A stretch of DNA of 34,276 nucleotides from Dokdonella sp. (GTDB taxonomy: Bacteria; Pseudomonadota; Gammaproteobacteria; Xanthomonadales; Rhodanobacteraceae). Location: positions 1-34,276 of the forward strand of contig JALOBC010000032.1 of assembly GCA_023228465.1 (NCBI GenBank). Direction: 5' to 3'. A program made the translations under genes and the position numbers. The notes under the pieces are model-generated. The model was not told where the DNA came from. It made no database searches and worked only from the letters and a program-made list of their open reading frames with translations. This document shows positions 7,130 through 15,375 of this stretch, piece by piece. Each line of letters opens with the position of its first letter. Positions within the stretch are counted from its first letter, which is position 1.

Positions 7130-8298
7130 ACCCGCTTGCACTCCTGTTCCTGCTGCTGCCGCTGGCCGCGCTGTCTGGCTGGGTGCTTGGACGCCGACGC
7201 AGCGAGCGCACTTCGGGCGCGCGCGTCAGCGAGCTTTCCACCAGCTATTTCCGCGGCCTCAATTACCTCCTGAACGAGCAGCCGGACAAGGCCATCGAGG
7301 TCTTTCTCAAGCTCGCCGACATCAACCGTGACACCGTGGAAACCCATCTCGCGCTCGGCAACCTGTTCCGGCGCCGCGGCGAAGTGGATCGCGCCATCCG
7401 TGTGCACCAGCACCTCATCGCGCGGCCGAACCTCAGCCGCGAGGAGAAGACGGCAGTGCTGCTGGAACTGGGCGAGGATTACATGCGTGCCGGGCTGCTC
7501 GACCGTGCCGAAACGCTGTTCGCCGACCTGGTGGCCATGGATGCACTGGCGCCACCCGCACTCAAGCACCTGATCTCGATCTACCAGCACGAACGCGACT
7601 GGAACAAGGCGATCGAACATGCGCGCCGGCTGCAGGTGGCGAGTGGCGAACCGCAGGTGGCGCTGATCGCCCAGTTCCACTGCGAACTGGCCGAAGGCGC
7701 ACGCCTGCGCAGCGACCTGGATGCCGCGCGCCGCAGCATCGCCGATGCACTGACGGTGGATCCGGACTGCCTGCGCGCCTATCTCATCCGTGGCTACGTG
7801 GAAGCGGGCGCCGGCAACTTCGAGGCCGCCATCGAGGCCTTCGAGCGCGTCGCCGAGCTCGATGTCGATTACATGCCCGAAATCCTTTCGGCGCTGCTAG
7901 ACAGCTACGCCCGCGCGCAGCGCATGGATCGTGCCGAGAAGTTCCTGCTCGGCATCATCGAGCGCTACCAGGGTGTCTCGCCGGTGCTGGCGCTGGCGCG
8001 CATGTATGCCACCACGCGCGGCGAAGCGGCAGCCGTGGGCTTCCTCAACCGCATCCTGCGCCAGCGTCCCTCGGTACGCGCGCTGATGGCCCTGATCGAC
8101 GTGCAGTTGCACGGCGCGGACGGAGAAACGCGCCAGAGCCTGCTGGCCCTGCGCGAGCTGGCGCAGAAGCTGGTCGAAGGCAAGTCCATGTACCGCTGCA
8201 CGCAGTGCGGCTTCGGCGCCAAGGCCCTTCACTGGCAGTGTCCGAGCTGCAAGAGCTGGGGAACGGTGCGGCCGATCCACGGCGTGATCGGGGAATAG
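7126..8298 (+). CDS. lapB: LPS assembly regulator LapB, TPR and rubredoxin-like protein
   Basis: A 390-residue protein (E. coli LapB is 389) with one N-terminal membrane anchor (about 3-22), a long run of tetratricopeptide helices (about 35-340), and a C-terminal zinc ribbon made of CTQC and CPSC near residues 358-377. In E. coli LapB bridges LpxC and FtsH and so sets the rate of lipid A synthesis; the rubredoxin-like domain is needed. It is coupled to lapA through an ATGA overlap and is followed within 4 bases by a polysaccharide glycosyltransferase gene, tying lipid A control to surface sugar synthesis at one locus. Confidence 0.95.
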   Translation: MNPLALLFLLLPLAALSGWVLGRRRSERTSGARVSELSTSYFRGLNYLLNEQPDKAIEVFLKLADINRDTVETHLALGNLFRRRGEVDRAIRVHQHLIARPNLSREEKTAVLLELGEDYMRAGLLDRAETLFADLVAMDALAPPALKHLISIYQHERDWNKAIEHARRLQVASGEPQVALIAQFHCELAEGARLRSDLDAARRSIADALTVDPDCLRAYLIRGYVEAGAGNFEAAIEAFERVAELDVDYMPEILSALLDSYARAQRMDRAEKFLLGIIERYQGVSPVLALARMYATTRGEAAAVGFLNRILRQRPSVRALMALIDVQLHGADGETRQSLLALRELAQKLVEGKSMYRCTQCGFGAKALHWQCPSCKSWGTVRPIHGVIGE

Positions 8299-8302
8299 CG
8301 GG

Positions 8303-9367
8303 GTGCTGCAACTACAGGGCACCGGCCTGATCGTGCTGCTGGGCGCCACGGCCCTGGTGTCGGCGGCACTGGTCCGCCTCAGCATCACTTATGCACACCG
8401 ACGCGCGCTCATCGACCAGCCCGGGCGCCGCCGCTCGCACCGGGTGCCGACCCCGCGCGGCGGCGGCGTGGCGATCGTGGCGAGCGCGCTCGGCGCGATG
8501 CTGCTCTTGCCCGCCGCAAGCCTGCCTGCGCAGCATCTTCAGGTGACCGCTGCCATCGTGCTGGTCACCACGGTTGGCTGGGCCGACGACCACCGCGGCC
8601 TGCATGCCGCCTGGCGCTTCGCCGCCCACTGCGTCGCCGCCTTGCTGGTCGTTCTCGCCTGGCTGCCCGCCAGCGCGGTGCCGGGCCTGCCGTGGCTGCC
8701 GGCCGCCGGAACCGTCGCCCTGGCCACGCTCGGCGTGGCCTGGTCGATCAACCTGCACAATTTCATGGATGGCATCGACGGCCTGCTGGCCTGGCAGGCG
8801 ATCTTCGTGTTCGTCTTGCTCGCGCTGCTGGGCTGGCATGCCGGCGAGCTGGCCCAGGCGCGCGTGCTGGCCCTGTGGGCCGCGGCGACGGCGGGCTTCC
8901 TGCCGTTCAATTTCCCACACGCGCGCGTCTTCATGGGCGATGTCGGCAGCGCGGCGCTGGGCCTGGTGATCGCGGCCGGGTTGCTGTGGCTGGCAAGGCA
9001 GCCCGGGATCCTGGCCATTGGCCTGGTCGCCTGTTCAGCCTTCGTCGTGGATGCGAGTTGCACGCTGCTGTCGCGTCTCGTGCGTGGACGCCGTTGGTAT
9101 AGTGCACACCGTGAACACCTGTACCAGTGGCTGGTGCGGCGCGGGCTTTCGCATGCGCGTGTCGTGCTGCTCTACATGGGGTGGAACCTGCTCGTCGTGG
9201 TCCCGGTCATCGTCATACTCCAGCGGGTCGATCCCATCGCGCAGCGCGCTGCGGGCATCACCTGCGTGATCGCCGTGTACGCTGCAGGCATTGCGCTGTG
9301 GTGGGCGGGCAAGCGCGCCTGCCTGCGCAGACTGCGCCAGGAAAGGTCGGCATGCTGCGCAAGCTGA
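8303..9367 (+). CDS. WecA/MraY-type undecaprenyl-phosphate sugar-1-phosphate transferase (GT4)
   Basis: A 354-residue polytopic membrane enzyme that would move a HexNAc-1-phosphate from its UDP donor to undecaprenyl phosphate, the first membrane step of O-antigen, exopolysaccharide or similar glycans. Visible family motifs are PRGGGVAI, the Mg-binding Asp pair in GWADDHRGL, the NFMDGIDGL loop, FMGDVGSAALG, and the basic cytoplasmic loop HREHLYQ. About ten hydrophobic helices are present. The start is GTG 8303, supported by GGGGA at 8290-8294. It overlaps the next gene by 16 bases. Sugar specificity cannot be read from sequence; WecA-like GlcNAc-1-P or a modified HexNAc made by the neighbouring dehydratase are both possible. 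Confidence 0.9.
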   Translation: MLQLQGTGLIVLLGATALVSAALVRLSITYAHRRALIDQPGRRRSHRVPTPRGGGVAIVASALGAMLLLPAASLPAQHLQVTAAIVLVTTVGWADDHRGLHAAWRFAAHCVAALLVVLAWLPASAVPGLPWLPAAGTVALATLGVAWSINLHNFMDGIDGLLAWQAIFVFVLLALLGWHAGELAQARVLALWAAATAGFLPFNFPHARVFMGDVGSAALGLVIAAGLLWLARQPGILAIGLVACSAFVVDASCTLLSRLVRGRRWYSAHREHLYQWLVRRGLSHARVVLLYMGWNLLVVVPVIVILQRVDPIAQRAAGITCVIAVYAAGIALWWAGKRACLRRLRQERSACCAS

Positions 9368-11250
9368 TCGGCGCCATCCACCCGCGCCTGGCAGTCGTCG
9401 TGCACGACATGCTGATGGTGTGGATCGCCTGGACCCTGGTCAGCATGATCCGCTGGTCGCTGGCGCCGAACCCGCAGGACGTGTCGCTGTTCGGTGTGGA
9501 GGCCTGGCTGGTGCTCGCCGCCCAGGGTCTGATCTTCTGGTGGACGGGCCTGTATCGCGGGCTGTGGCGCTTCGCCAGCATGCCCGATATCTGGAACATC
9601 GCCCGCGCCTGCCTGCTCGGTGCGCTGGCGGTGGGCATCACGCTGTTCCTCTACAACCGCCTGGCCAGCGTGCCGCGCACGGTGCTGGCGGTCTATCCGC
9701 TGCTGCTGGCCGTGCTGCTCGGCGGGCCGCGCATGCTGTACCGCTACTGGAAGGACAGTCGCCTGGATTTCGGCGCCGGCCTGCCGAGCCTGCGCGTGCT
9801 GGTGCTGGGCGCGGGCAAGGCGGGGGACGCGCTGGTGCGCGACCTCAAGCGCGAGAACCGCTACATCCCGGTGGGCTTCCTCGACGACAACGCCAAGCTG
9901 CGCGGCGCGCGCCTGCACGGCATCCCGGTGCTCGGCTCGCTCGACCAGCTCCCGCGCATCGCGCGCGAGACGGCCGCTGAAATGGTCGTCATCGCCATGC
10001 CTTCGGCGAACAAGGCCGAGATGCACCGCGCGCTCGATCTGTGCGAGGCCAGCAAGCTGCCGTTCCGCACCGTGCCGCGGCTGGAGGACGTGGTTGCCGG
10101 GCGCTCCAGCTTCAACGAGCTCAAGGAAGTGGCGATCGAGGATCTGCTTGGGCGCGAGCCGGTGCACCTGGACTGGACGGCCATCCGCACCGGCCTCGCG
10201 GGCCGGCGCGTGCTGGTCACCGGCGGCGGCGGATCGATCGGCGCGGAGCTGTGCCGCCAGGTGGCAAGGCTCGGCGCGGAGTCGCTCACCGTGCTCGAGC
10301 AGTGCGAATTCAACCTCTACACCATCGGCCACGAGCTGCAACGCGATTTTCCCGACCTCATGTTCAATGCCTGGCTGGGCGATTGTGGCGATGCCATGAC
10401 CGCCGAGCGCGTGTTTGCCGCCGTACGTCCGCAGATCGTGTTCCATGCCGCCGCCTACAAGCACGTACCGCTACTGCAGGGCCAGGTGCGCGAGGCGGTG
10501 CGCAACAACGTGCTGGCCACGCGCGTGGTGGCCGAGGCGGCCGATCGCCACGGCGCGGAGAGCTTCGTCCTCATTTCCACCGACAAGGCGGTCAATCCGA
10601 CCAGCGTGATGGGCGCCTGCAAGCGCGTGGCGGAAATCTTCTGCCAGAACTTCGCGGCCCGCTCGCGTACGCGGTTCATCACGGTGCGCTTCGGCAACGT
10701 GCTCGACTCGGCCGGTTCCGTGGTGCCGCTGTTCCGCGAGCAGATCCGCGCCGGTGGTCCGCTTACCGTCACGCATCCGGAAATCACGCGCTATTTCATG
10801 ACCATTCCCGAAGCCTGCCAGCTCATCCTGCAGGCTTCCGTGCTGGGGCAGGGCGGCGAGATCTTCGCGCTGGACATGGGCGAGCCGGTGCGTATCCGTG
10901 ACCTCGCCGAGCAGATGATCCGCCTCGCCGGCCAGCCGGGCGACCAACCCATCGGCATCATCTACACTGGCCTGCGCCCCGGTGAGAAGCTGTTCGAGGA
11001 ACTGTTCCACCCGCAGGAACATTACAGCAGCACCGGGCACGCCAAGATCCTCCTCGCCCAGCCGCGCTGCACGCCCTGGAACCAGCTCCACGCACAGCTC
11101 CAGCAGTGCGAGGCTGCGGCGCGCGATTTCGACGAGCCGCGCCTGCGGCGCATCCTCGAGCAGTTGCTGCCCGAGTTTCCCGGCAACGTCGCTGCGCAGG
11201 ACGGCATCGTCATTCCCCTCGGCCCCCGCTTGAACAGGGACATTGCATGA
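9352..11250 (+). CDS. Membrane-bound UDP-sugar 4,6-dehydratase, WbpM/PglF/CapD family
   Basis: A 632-residue long-form nucleotide-sugar dehydratase. Residues ~10-115 hold about four membrane helices, ~145-265 a Rossmann-like domain (VLGAGKAGDALVRDL), and ~285 to 600 the catalytic SDR domain. The cofactor motif VTGGGGSIGAE begins near 287. The active-site region STDKAVNPTSVMGACK (409-424) has Met (M420) where classical SDR enzymes have Tyr, the SMK arrangement reported for WbpM-type enzymes. Expected reaction: UDP-GlcNAc to UDP-4-keto-6-deoxy sugar, the entry to QuiNAc, FucNAc or bacillosamine-type sugars. It overlaps both its neighbours (16 bases with the transferase, ATGA with galU). No aminotransferase or reductase completing the sugar lies in this window. 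Confidence 0.92.
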   Translation: MLRKLIGAIHPRLAVVVHDMLMVWIAWTLVSMIRWSLAPNPQDVSLFGVEAWLVLAAQGLIFWWTGLYRGLWRFASMPDIWNIARACLLGALAVGITLFLYNRLASVPRTVLAVYPLLLAVLLGGPRMLYRYWKDSRLDFGAGLPSLRVLVLGAGKAGDALVRDLKRENRYIPVGFLDDNAKLRGARLHGIPVLGSLDQLPRIARETAAEMVVIAMPSANKAEMHRALDLCEASKLPFRTVPRLEDVVAGRSSFNELKEVAIEDLLGREPVHLDWTAIRTGLAGRRVLVTGGGGSIGAELCRQVARLGAESLTVLEQCEFNLYTIGHELQRDFPDLMFNAWLGDCGDAMTAERVFAAVRPQIVFHAAAYKHVPLLQGQVREAVRNNVLATRVVAEAADRHGAESFVLISTDKAVNPTSVMGACKRVAEIFCQNFAARSRTRFITVRFGNVLDSAGSVVPLFREQIRAGGPLTVTHPEITRYFMTIPEACQLILQASVLGQGGEIFALDMGEPVRIRDLAEQMIRLAGQPGDQPIGIIYTGLRPGEKLFEELFHPQEHYSSTGHAKILLAQPRCTPWNQLHAQLQQCEAAARDFDEPRLRRILEQLLPEFPGNVAAQDGIVIPLGPRLNRDIA

Positions 11251-12137
11251 GTACGCATTTGCGCAAGGTGGTATTTCCCGTCGCCGGCCTCGGCACGCGC
11301 TTCCTGCCGGCGACCAAGGTCGTCGCCAAGGAGATGCTGCCGGTGCTCGACCGGCCGCTGATCCAGTACGCCGTCGATGAGGCGGTCGATGCCGGTGCCG
11401 ATACGCTGGTGTTCGTGACGAACCGCTACAAGCATGCGATTGCCGACTACTTCGACAAGGCCTATGAGCTGGAAAGCAAGCTGGCGCAGGCGGGCAAGAG
11501 CGAGCTGTTGTCGATGGTGCAGGGCACCTTGCCCAAGCACGTGCGCTGCGTGTTCGTGACTCAGCCCGAGGCACTCGGACTCGGCCATGCCGTGCTGTGC
11601 GCCAGGCCGGTGGTGGGTGATGAACCCTTCGGGGTGATCCTGCCCGACGACCTGATCTGGAACGGTGACGGACCGGGCGCCTTGCGCCAGATGGCGGCAC
11701 TGTCGGCGCGCGAGAACGACGCTGGCGTCATTGCCGTCGAGGAAGTGCCGCGCGCGCAGACCGACCGCTACGGCATCGTCGATGCGACGGCCATTTCCGA
11801 ACGCGCGGCGAAGATCCGCCTGGTGGTGGAAAAGCCCAAGCCGGACGAGGCGCCGTCCAACCTTGCCATCGTGGGGCGCTATGTCCTGCCCGGACGCATC
11901 TTCGATCTGCTCGAAGCGACCCGCCCCGGTGCCGGCGGCGAGATCCAGCTGACTGACGCCATCGAGGCCCTGTTGGGCGAACGATCCGTGCTCGCCTGGC
12001 GCTTCGAGGGCACGCGCTTCGATTGCGGCAACAAGCTCGGGCTGGTCAAGGCCACGTTGTCCATGGCCCTGGCCGACCCGCAGCTCGCCGATGCCACGCG
12101 GGCGTATATCAAGGAAACACTGGGGGCCGGGCATTGA
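11247..12137 (+). CDS. galU: UTP-glucose-1-phosphate uridylyltransferase
   Basis: Makes UDP-glucose from UTP and glucose-1-phosphate, a donor for lipopolysaccharide core, exopolysaccharide and related glycans. The 296-residue product has the nucleotide-binding signature FPVAGLGTRFLPATKVVAKEM near the start, then EMLPVLDRPLIQYAVDEA, and the later VEKPKPDEAPSNLAIVGRY and GGEIQLTDAI motifs of GalU. Length fits (E. coli 302). ATG 11247 overlaps the previous stop and has AGGGA at 11235-11239. It closes the polysaccharide run and converges on the minus-strand gene at 12172. Confidence 0.95.
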   Translation: MSTHLRKVVFPVAGLGTRFLPATKVVAKEMLPVLDRPLIQYAVDEAVDAGADTLVFVTNRYKHAIADYFDKAYELESKLAQAGKSELLSMVQGTLPKHVRCVFVTQPEALGLGHAVLCARPVVGDEPFGVILPDDLIWNGDGPGALRQMAALSARENDAGVIAVEEVPRAQTDRYGIVDATAISERAAKIRLVVEKPKPDEAPSNLAIVGRYVLPGRIFDLLEATRPGAGGEIQLTDAIEALLGERSVLAWRFEGTRFDCGNKLGLVKATLSMALADPQLADATRAYIKETLGAGH

Positions 12138-12171
12138 GCGGCGGTGCCGGTGTGGCCAACGCGCGCACGGC

Positions 12172-12597
12172 TCAGGCAGGCAGCAGCGAAAGGCGCAGAC
12201 CAATGGCACCGCAGGCCAGCGCCAGCGCCAGGGCCAGCACTGCGCCGGCCCGAAACCAGCCGGCCATGCGCAAGGCGGCCGCATTGCGCCGCAGCGGCGT
12301 GTCGCGCAGGGGCCGTGCGCCAGGCAGTGGCCAGCGGCGCGCTTCGGTCACGCGCCGCGCCAGGCGCATCGCATAGCCGGCGAGCAGCAACAGGCACAGT
12401 GCCATCCCCGTGCAGGCAATGCCGATCCAATGGCGCAGTTCAACCACCAGCAGGTCGGTCGGCAGCCGCGCGGCACGCGCGCCCAGCCAATGGCTGAAGG
12501 CGGCCACACACGCCACGGCCGCGATCACGGCGATGGCCAGCACGACCAGGGTGAACATGCGCATGCGCGCGTCGGCACGCACCACTTCCGATTCCAT
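12172..12597 (-). CDS. Small membrane protein of unknown function
   Basis: Not recognised. The 141-residue product has three hydrophobic segments (about 14-36, 56-78 and 112-138) separated by an Arg-rich loop (RLARRVTEARRW), so it is probably an inner-membrane protein. The ATG at 12597 is preceded on its strand by a purine-rich AAAGGGAAA. A TATAGT hexamer 27 bases upstream could be its -10 box. It converges with galU, 34 bases away, and diverges from the lipoprotein gene at 12704. Codon use looks like the neighbours, which supports a real gene, but no function can be proposed. Confidence 0.65.
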   Translation of the reverse strand: MESEVVRADARMRMFTLVVLAIAVIAAVACVAAFSHWLGARAARLPTDLLVVELRHWIGIACTGMALCLLLLAGYAMRLARRVTEARRWPLPGARPLRDTPLRRNAAALRMAGWFRAGAVLALALALACGAIGLRLSLLPA

Positions 12598-12616
12598 GCC
12601 AGGTTTCCCTTTGGAC

Positions 12617-12637
12617 CTTGCCCACTATAGCGGCAAG
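12617..12637 (-). promoter_or_regulatory. Candidate -10 box inside an inverted repeat, upstream of the membrane protein
   Basis: On the minus strand TATAGT (12629-12624) matches a sigma-70 -10 box for the gene starting at 12597. It sits between arms of an inverted repeat, CTTGCC (12617-12622) and GGCAAG (12632-12637), separated by 9 bases, an arrangement expected for a repressor operator. No clear -35 is seen. Confidence 0.35.
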
Positions 12638-12691
12638 CACGCTGCGCGAACCTGCGCGGAGCGGCGTCGTCGCGAGGCCTTGCCGGCCCTG

Positions 12692-12697
12692 TATGCT
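12692..12697 (+). promoter_or_regulatory. Candidate -10 box very close to the lipoprotein start
   Basis: TATGCT ends 6 bases before ATG 12704, and no Shine-Dalgarno precedes that ATG. If it is a real -10 box, transcription would begin at or next to the start codon and give a leaderless message. No good -35 is visible, so confidence is low. Confidence 0.3.
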
Positions 12698-12703
12698 TGG
12701 CGC

Positions 12704-13627
12704 ATGAGCCACAAGTTCCTCGTCGCGCTGCTTGCCCTTGCGCTCGGCGCCTGCCAGCACGTACCGGCCACCTCCGCATCCAGGGGCACCAGCGCGCCGC
12801 CCGTCGGCACCTATGACAACCACGAGCAGGTCTGGGCGGCAGGCAGCGATGGCAGCGTGCTGCCGCCACCCCGCGTGGAAGTCCGCATCGCCGGCACCGC
12901 TCTGCCCGGCTGGTCGGTCTGGCAGGTGCGCTATGGCGCGACCCCACTGATCGAGGCGACCTGGGCCATGCAGCGCATGAGCGGCGCGGGCGAGGGCGGG
13001 CGCCTGGTGCCCCATCGCCTTGCCGCTGCGGCACCGGCACTGAAGTTCGACCCGACCCAGTGGGTGGCGCTGGATGCCTGCGCCCTGCGCGGCGCCGTGG
13101 ACGCGGCGAGCGCCCACGTGCAGGCCGATGTCGCCAGCTGCGCCGCGCTGGTCCCCGGCATCGGCGCTGCTGCGGCGCTGTTGCCGCTGGCGGTCGAACA
13201 GAGCGGCGAATGGCTGCGCGTGCGCTTCCATGCCGACCAGGCGCGCGGCGCGGCGGCGCGCGAGGACCTGCGTCGGGTACAGGTTTTCGAAGGCTGGGCG
13301 GCCATCAATGGCAGCGGCCCGAACGGCGTGCCTGGCGCGGACTGGCACATGAATCGCAACCTGCGCCTCGGCAACGAGGGCAGCCGCGTGCCGCTGGCCT
13401 GGCGCGATGGCGCGCCCAGCGGCTGGTCGCTGGACCTGGCGCGCCTGACCTATCGGGACGGCAACGTGCCGGTGCTGAAGCTGTCGGTCATCGACGATGC
13501 CAGCGGCCGCACGCTGGCCTACGCCTGGGCCAACCCTGAAGCCACCCACATCGGTATCAACCTGGGCTGGCTGCAGGTGGGACTGCAGCGCGAGGCCGGT
13601 GCCACCCAACAATCACCCGAACACTAG
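12704..13627 (+). CDS. Predicted lipoprotein of unknown function
   Basis: A 307-residue product with a lipoprotein signal peptide: MSHKFLVALLALALGAC, lipobox LGAC with Cys 17, so it is probably anchored in the outer membrane (the next residue is Gln, not Asp). The mature part has YDNHEQVW, WQVRYGATPLIEATWAMQRM and a long C-terminal region with WHMNRNLRLG and GWSLDLARLTYRDGN. The early YDN-x-QVW segment is faintly like CpeT/CpcT-type lyase-fold proteins, but the match is too weak to name it. ATG 12704 is chosen because the signal peptide starts there; the frame is open further upstream but only as a shadow of the opposite gene. It is followed 45 bases later by the CsaA-like gene. Confidence 0.78.
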   Translation: MSHKFLVALLALALGACQHVPATSASRGTSAPPVGTYDNHEQVWAAGSDGSVLPPPRVEVRIAGTALPGWSVWQVRYGATPLIEATWAMQRMSGAGEGGRLVPHRLAAAAPALKFDPTQWVALDACALRGAVDAASAHVQADVASCAALVPGIGAAAALLPLAVEQSGEWLRVRFHADQARGAAAREDLRRVQVFEGWAAINGSGPNGVPGADWHMNRNLRLGNEGSRVPLAWRDGAPSGWSLDLARLTYRDGNVPVLKLSVIDDASGRTLAYAWANPEATHIGINLGWLQVGLQREAGATQQSPEH

Positions 13628-13672
13628 CGACCACGCGTGGGACGTGCCTGCTGGCGCGATGCGAGGAAACCG

Positions 13673-14005
13673 ATGCACCCGATCAGCTGGGCGGATTTCG
13701 AGAAGGTGTTGATCGTCGCGGGAACGGTGACGCAGGTGGAACCGTTTCCCGAAGCGCGCAAGCCCGCCTACAAGGTGTGGGTGGACTTCGGGCCTTACGG
13801 CGAGAAGAAGACCAGCGCCCAGGTGAGTGCCCTCTATGCCCCGCAGGACCTGGTCGGACGCCAGGTGGTCGGCGTGATCAACTTTCCGGAGAAGCAGATC
13901 GGGCCGTTCCGCTCGCAGTTCCTGCTCACCGGCTTCCCGACCGAAGACGGTGTGGTCGTGACCACCCTGGAACGTCCCGTACCCAACGGCACGCGCATGG
14001 CGTAA
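13673..14005 (+). CDS. csaA: CsaA-like tRNA-binding domain protein
   Basis: A 110-residue single-domain OB-fold protein like CsaA of Bacillus and its proteobacterial relatives, a dimer described as a chaperone linked to protein export and related to the tRNA-binding domains of Trbp111 and methionyl-tRNA synthetase. Diagnostic stretches are [39 protein letters not shown] and [26 protein letters not shown] 13673 is chosen for the GAGGAAA ribosome site just upstream (13662-13668) and match to family length. It converges on fadA, with a palindromic hairpin between them. Confidence 0.9.
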   Translation: MHPISWADFEKVLIVAGTVTQVEPFPEARKPAYKVWVDFGPYGEKKTSAQVSALYAPQDLVGRQVVGVINFPEKQIGPFRSQFLLTGFPTEDGVVVTTLERPVPNGTRMA

Positions 14006-14022
14006 ATGCGCTGCGCGGGGCA

Positions 14023-14053
14023 GACGCGGCCTCAAGGGCATGCAGGCCGCGTC
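14023..14053. terminator. Bidirectional hairpin between csaA and fadA
   Basis: Perfect 10-bp stem GACGCGGCCT (14023-14032) with AGGCCGCGTC (14044-14053), 11-base loop, lying in the 66-base gap between two convergent genes. It lacks a clear U-run on either side, but position and stability suit a shared terminator. Confidence 0.6.
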
Positions 14054-14071
14054 GGATCGCCGGTTCCAGTC

Positions 14072-15268
14072 CTACAACGCTTCGAAGATGCCGGCGGCGC
14101 CCATGCCGGTGCCGATGCACATGGTCACCATGCCGTATTTCTGCTTGCGCCGGCGCAGGCCGTGCACGATGGTCGCGGTACGCACCGCGCCGGTGGCGCC
14201 CAGCGGATGGCCAAGGGCAATCGCGCCGCCGAGCGGATTGATCTTCTCCGGGTCCAGGCCGACATCGCGGATCACTGCCAGCGACTGCGCGGCAAAGGCT
14301 TCATTGAGCTCGATCCAGTCGAGTTGGTCCCTGTGCATGCCGGCCACTTCCAGCGCCTTGGGGATGGCTGCGATCGGGCCGATGCCCATGATCTCGGGCG
14401 CAACCCCGGCCACGGCGAAGCTGACGAAGCGTGCCAGCGGTGTCAGTCCATAGGCCTTGATCGCGTGCTCGCTGGCCAGCAGCACCGCACCGGCGCCGTC
14501 GGACATCTGCGAGGAGTTGCCGGCCGTCACGCTGCCGCCGTTGCGGAAGACCGGGCGCAGTCTGGCCAGCACTTCCAGCGTCGTGTCCTTGCGCGGGCCT
14601 TCGTCTTGGCTGATCACGCGGGCGTCGGTGCGGATCTCGCGACTGGCCAGGTCAGGGTAATGATCGTCCAGGGTGAAGGGCGCGATCTCGTCGCCGAATT
14701 CGCCGGCGGCCGTGGCCGCCAGGGCCTTCTGGTGGCTGGCCAGGGCGAAGGCGTCCTGGTCCTCGCGGCTGATCTTCCAGCGTTCGGCCACCTTCTCGGC
14801 GGTGATGCCCATGCCATAGGCGATGGCGACGTTGTCGTCCTTGAAGGCGGCCGGGTTCATGGCGACCTTGTGGCCCATCATCGGCACCATGCTCATCGAC
14901 TCGGTGCCGCCGGCCAGCATCAGGTCGGCTTCCCCGAGGCGGATACGGTCGGCCGCCATGGCCACGGCCTGCAGGCCCGAAGAACAGAAGCGGTTGATGG
15001 TCACGGCGGGCAGGCTGTCTGGCAGGCCGGCCAGCAATACGCCGATGCGCGCCACGTTCATGCCCTGCTCGGCCTCCGGCATGGCGCAGCCGATGATGGC
15101 GTCGCCGATGCGCGCCGGATCGATGTCCGGCGTCCTGGCCAGTGCCGCGCGCAGCACGTGCGCGAGCATGTCGTCGGGCCGGGTGTTGCGGAACACGCCG
15201 CGCGGCGCCTTGCCGACTGGCGTGCGTACGGTGGAAACGATGTAGGCGTCCTGAATCTGGCGGGTCAT
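14072..15268 (-). CDS. fadA: Acetyl-CoA C-acyltransferase (3-ketoacyl-CoA thiolase)
   Basis: Catalyses the last beta-oxidation step: thiolytic cleavage of 3-ketoacyl-CoA to acetyl-CoA and a shortened acyl-CoA. The 398-residue product has the nucleophile Cys 95 in NRFCSSGLQA, the base His 354 in GHPLGATGA, and Cys 384 in CIGTGMGAAG, plus GNSSQMSDGAGA. It starts MTRQIQDAYIVSTVRTPVGK, and GGAGA precedes the ATG at 15268 on this strand. It lies 107 bases downstream of the FadN-type gene and is presumably co-transcribed with it, although a palindromic element occupies the gap. Length and motifs are complete. Confidence 0.95.
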   Translation of the reverse strand: MTRQIQDAYIVSTVRTPVGKAPRGVFRNTRPDDMLAHVLRAALARTPDIDPARIGDAIIGCAMPEAEQGMNVARIGVLLAGLPDSLPAVTINRFCSSGLQAVAMAADRIRLGEADLMLAGGTESMSMVPMMGHKVAMNPAAFKDDNVAIAYGMGITAEKVAERWKISREDQDAFALASHQKALAATAAGEFGDEIAPFTLDDHYPDLASREIRTDARVISQDEGPRKDTTLEVLARLRPVFRNGGSVTAGNSSQMSDGAGAVLLASEHAIKAYGLTPLARFVSFAVAGVAPEIMGIGPIAAIPKALEVAGMHRDQLDWIELNEAFAAQSLAVIRDVGLDPEKINPLGGAIALGHPLGATGAVRTATIVHGLRRRKQKYGMVTMCIGTGMGAAGIFEAL

Positions 15269-15285
15269 TGGATTCTCCGGGAATG

Positions 15286-15368
15286 GGAAATGCGGGATCG
15301 GGAATGGTCGAAGCGGGCGTTGCCGTCGCGAACTGCTCGCTGGCGACGATGCGCCATTCCCGATTTCC
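15286..15368. repeat. REP-like imperfect palindrome between fadN and fadA
   Basis: Most of the 107-base gap is one nested palindrome. The outer arms are CGGGAATGG (15299-15307) and CCATTCCCG (15354-15362); the outer pairing continues as GGAAAT against ATTTCC with a 7-base insertion on the left. An inner stem pairs CGTCGC (15324-15329) with GCGACG (15343-15348). The words GGGAATGGGAAAT and CGGGAATGG resemble small dispersed intergenic repeats that I associate with Xanthomonadaceae genomes. Within this window only this copy was noticed. Confidence 0.5.
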
Positions 15369-15375
15369 GGTCTGG

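Noticed and set aside
5471-7141. Long open frame (556 codons) antisense to rpsA and ihfB
   Set aside because: Mirror of highly biased, GC-rich codons on the plus strand; sequence is low-complexity (His, Ala, Asp and Val rich) without domains, and rpsA is certain.
12091-12630. Plus-strand frames downstream of galU
   Set aside because: They lie opposite the three-helix membrane protein, whose hydrophobic pattern and start region are more gene-like.
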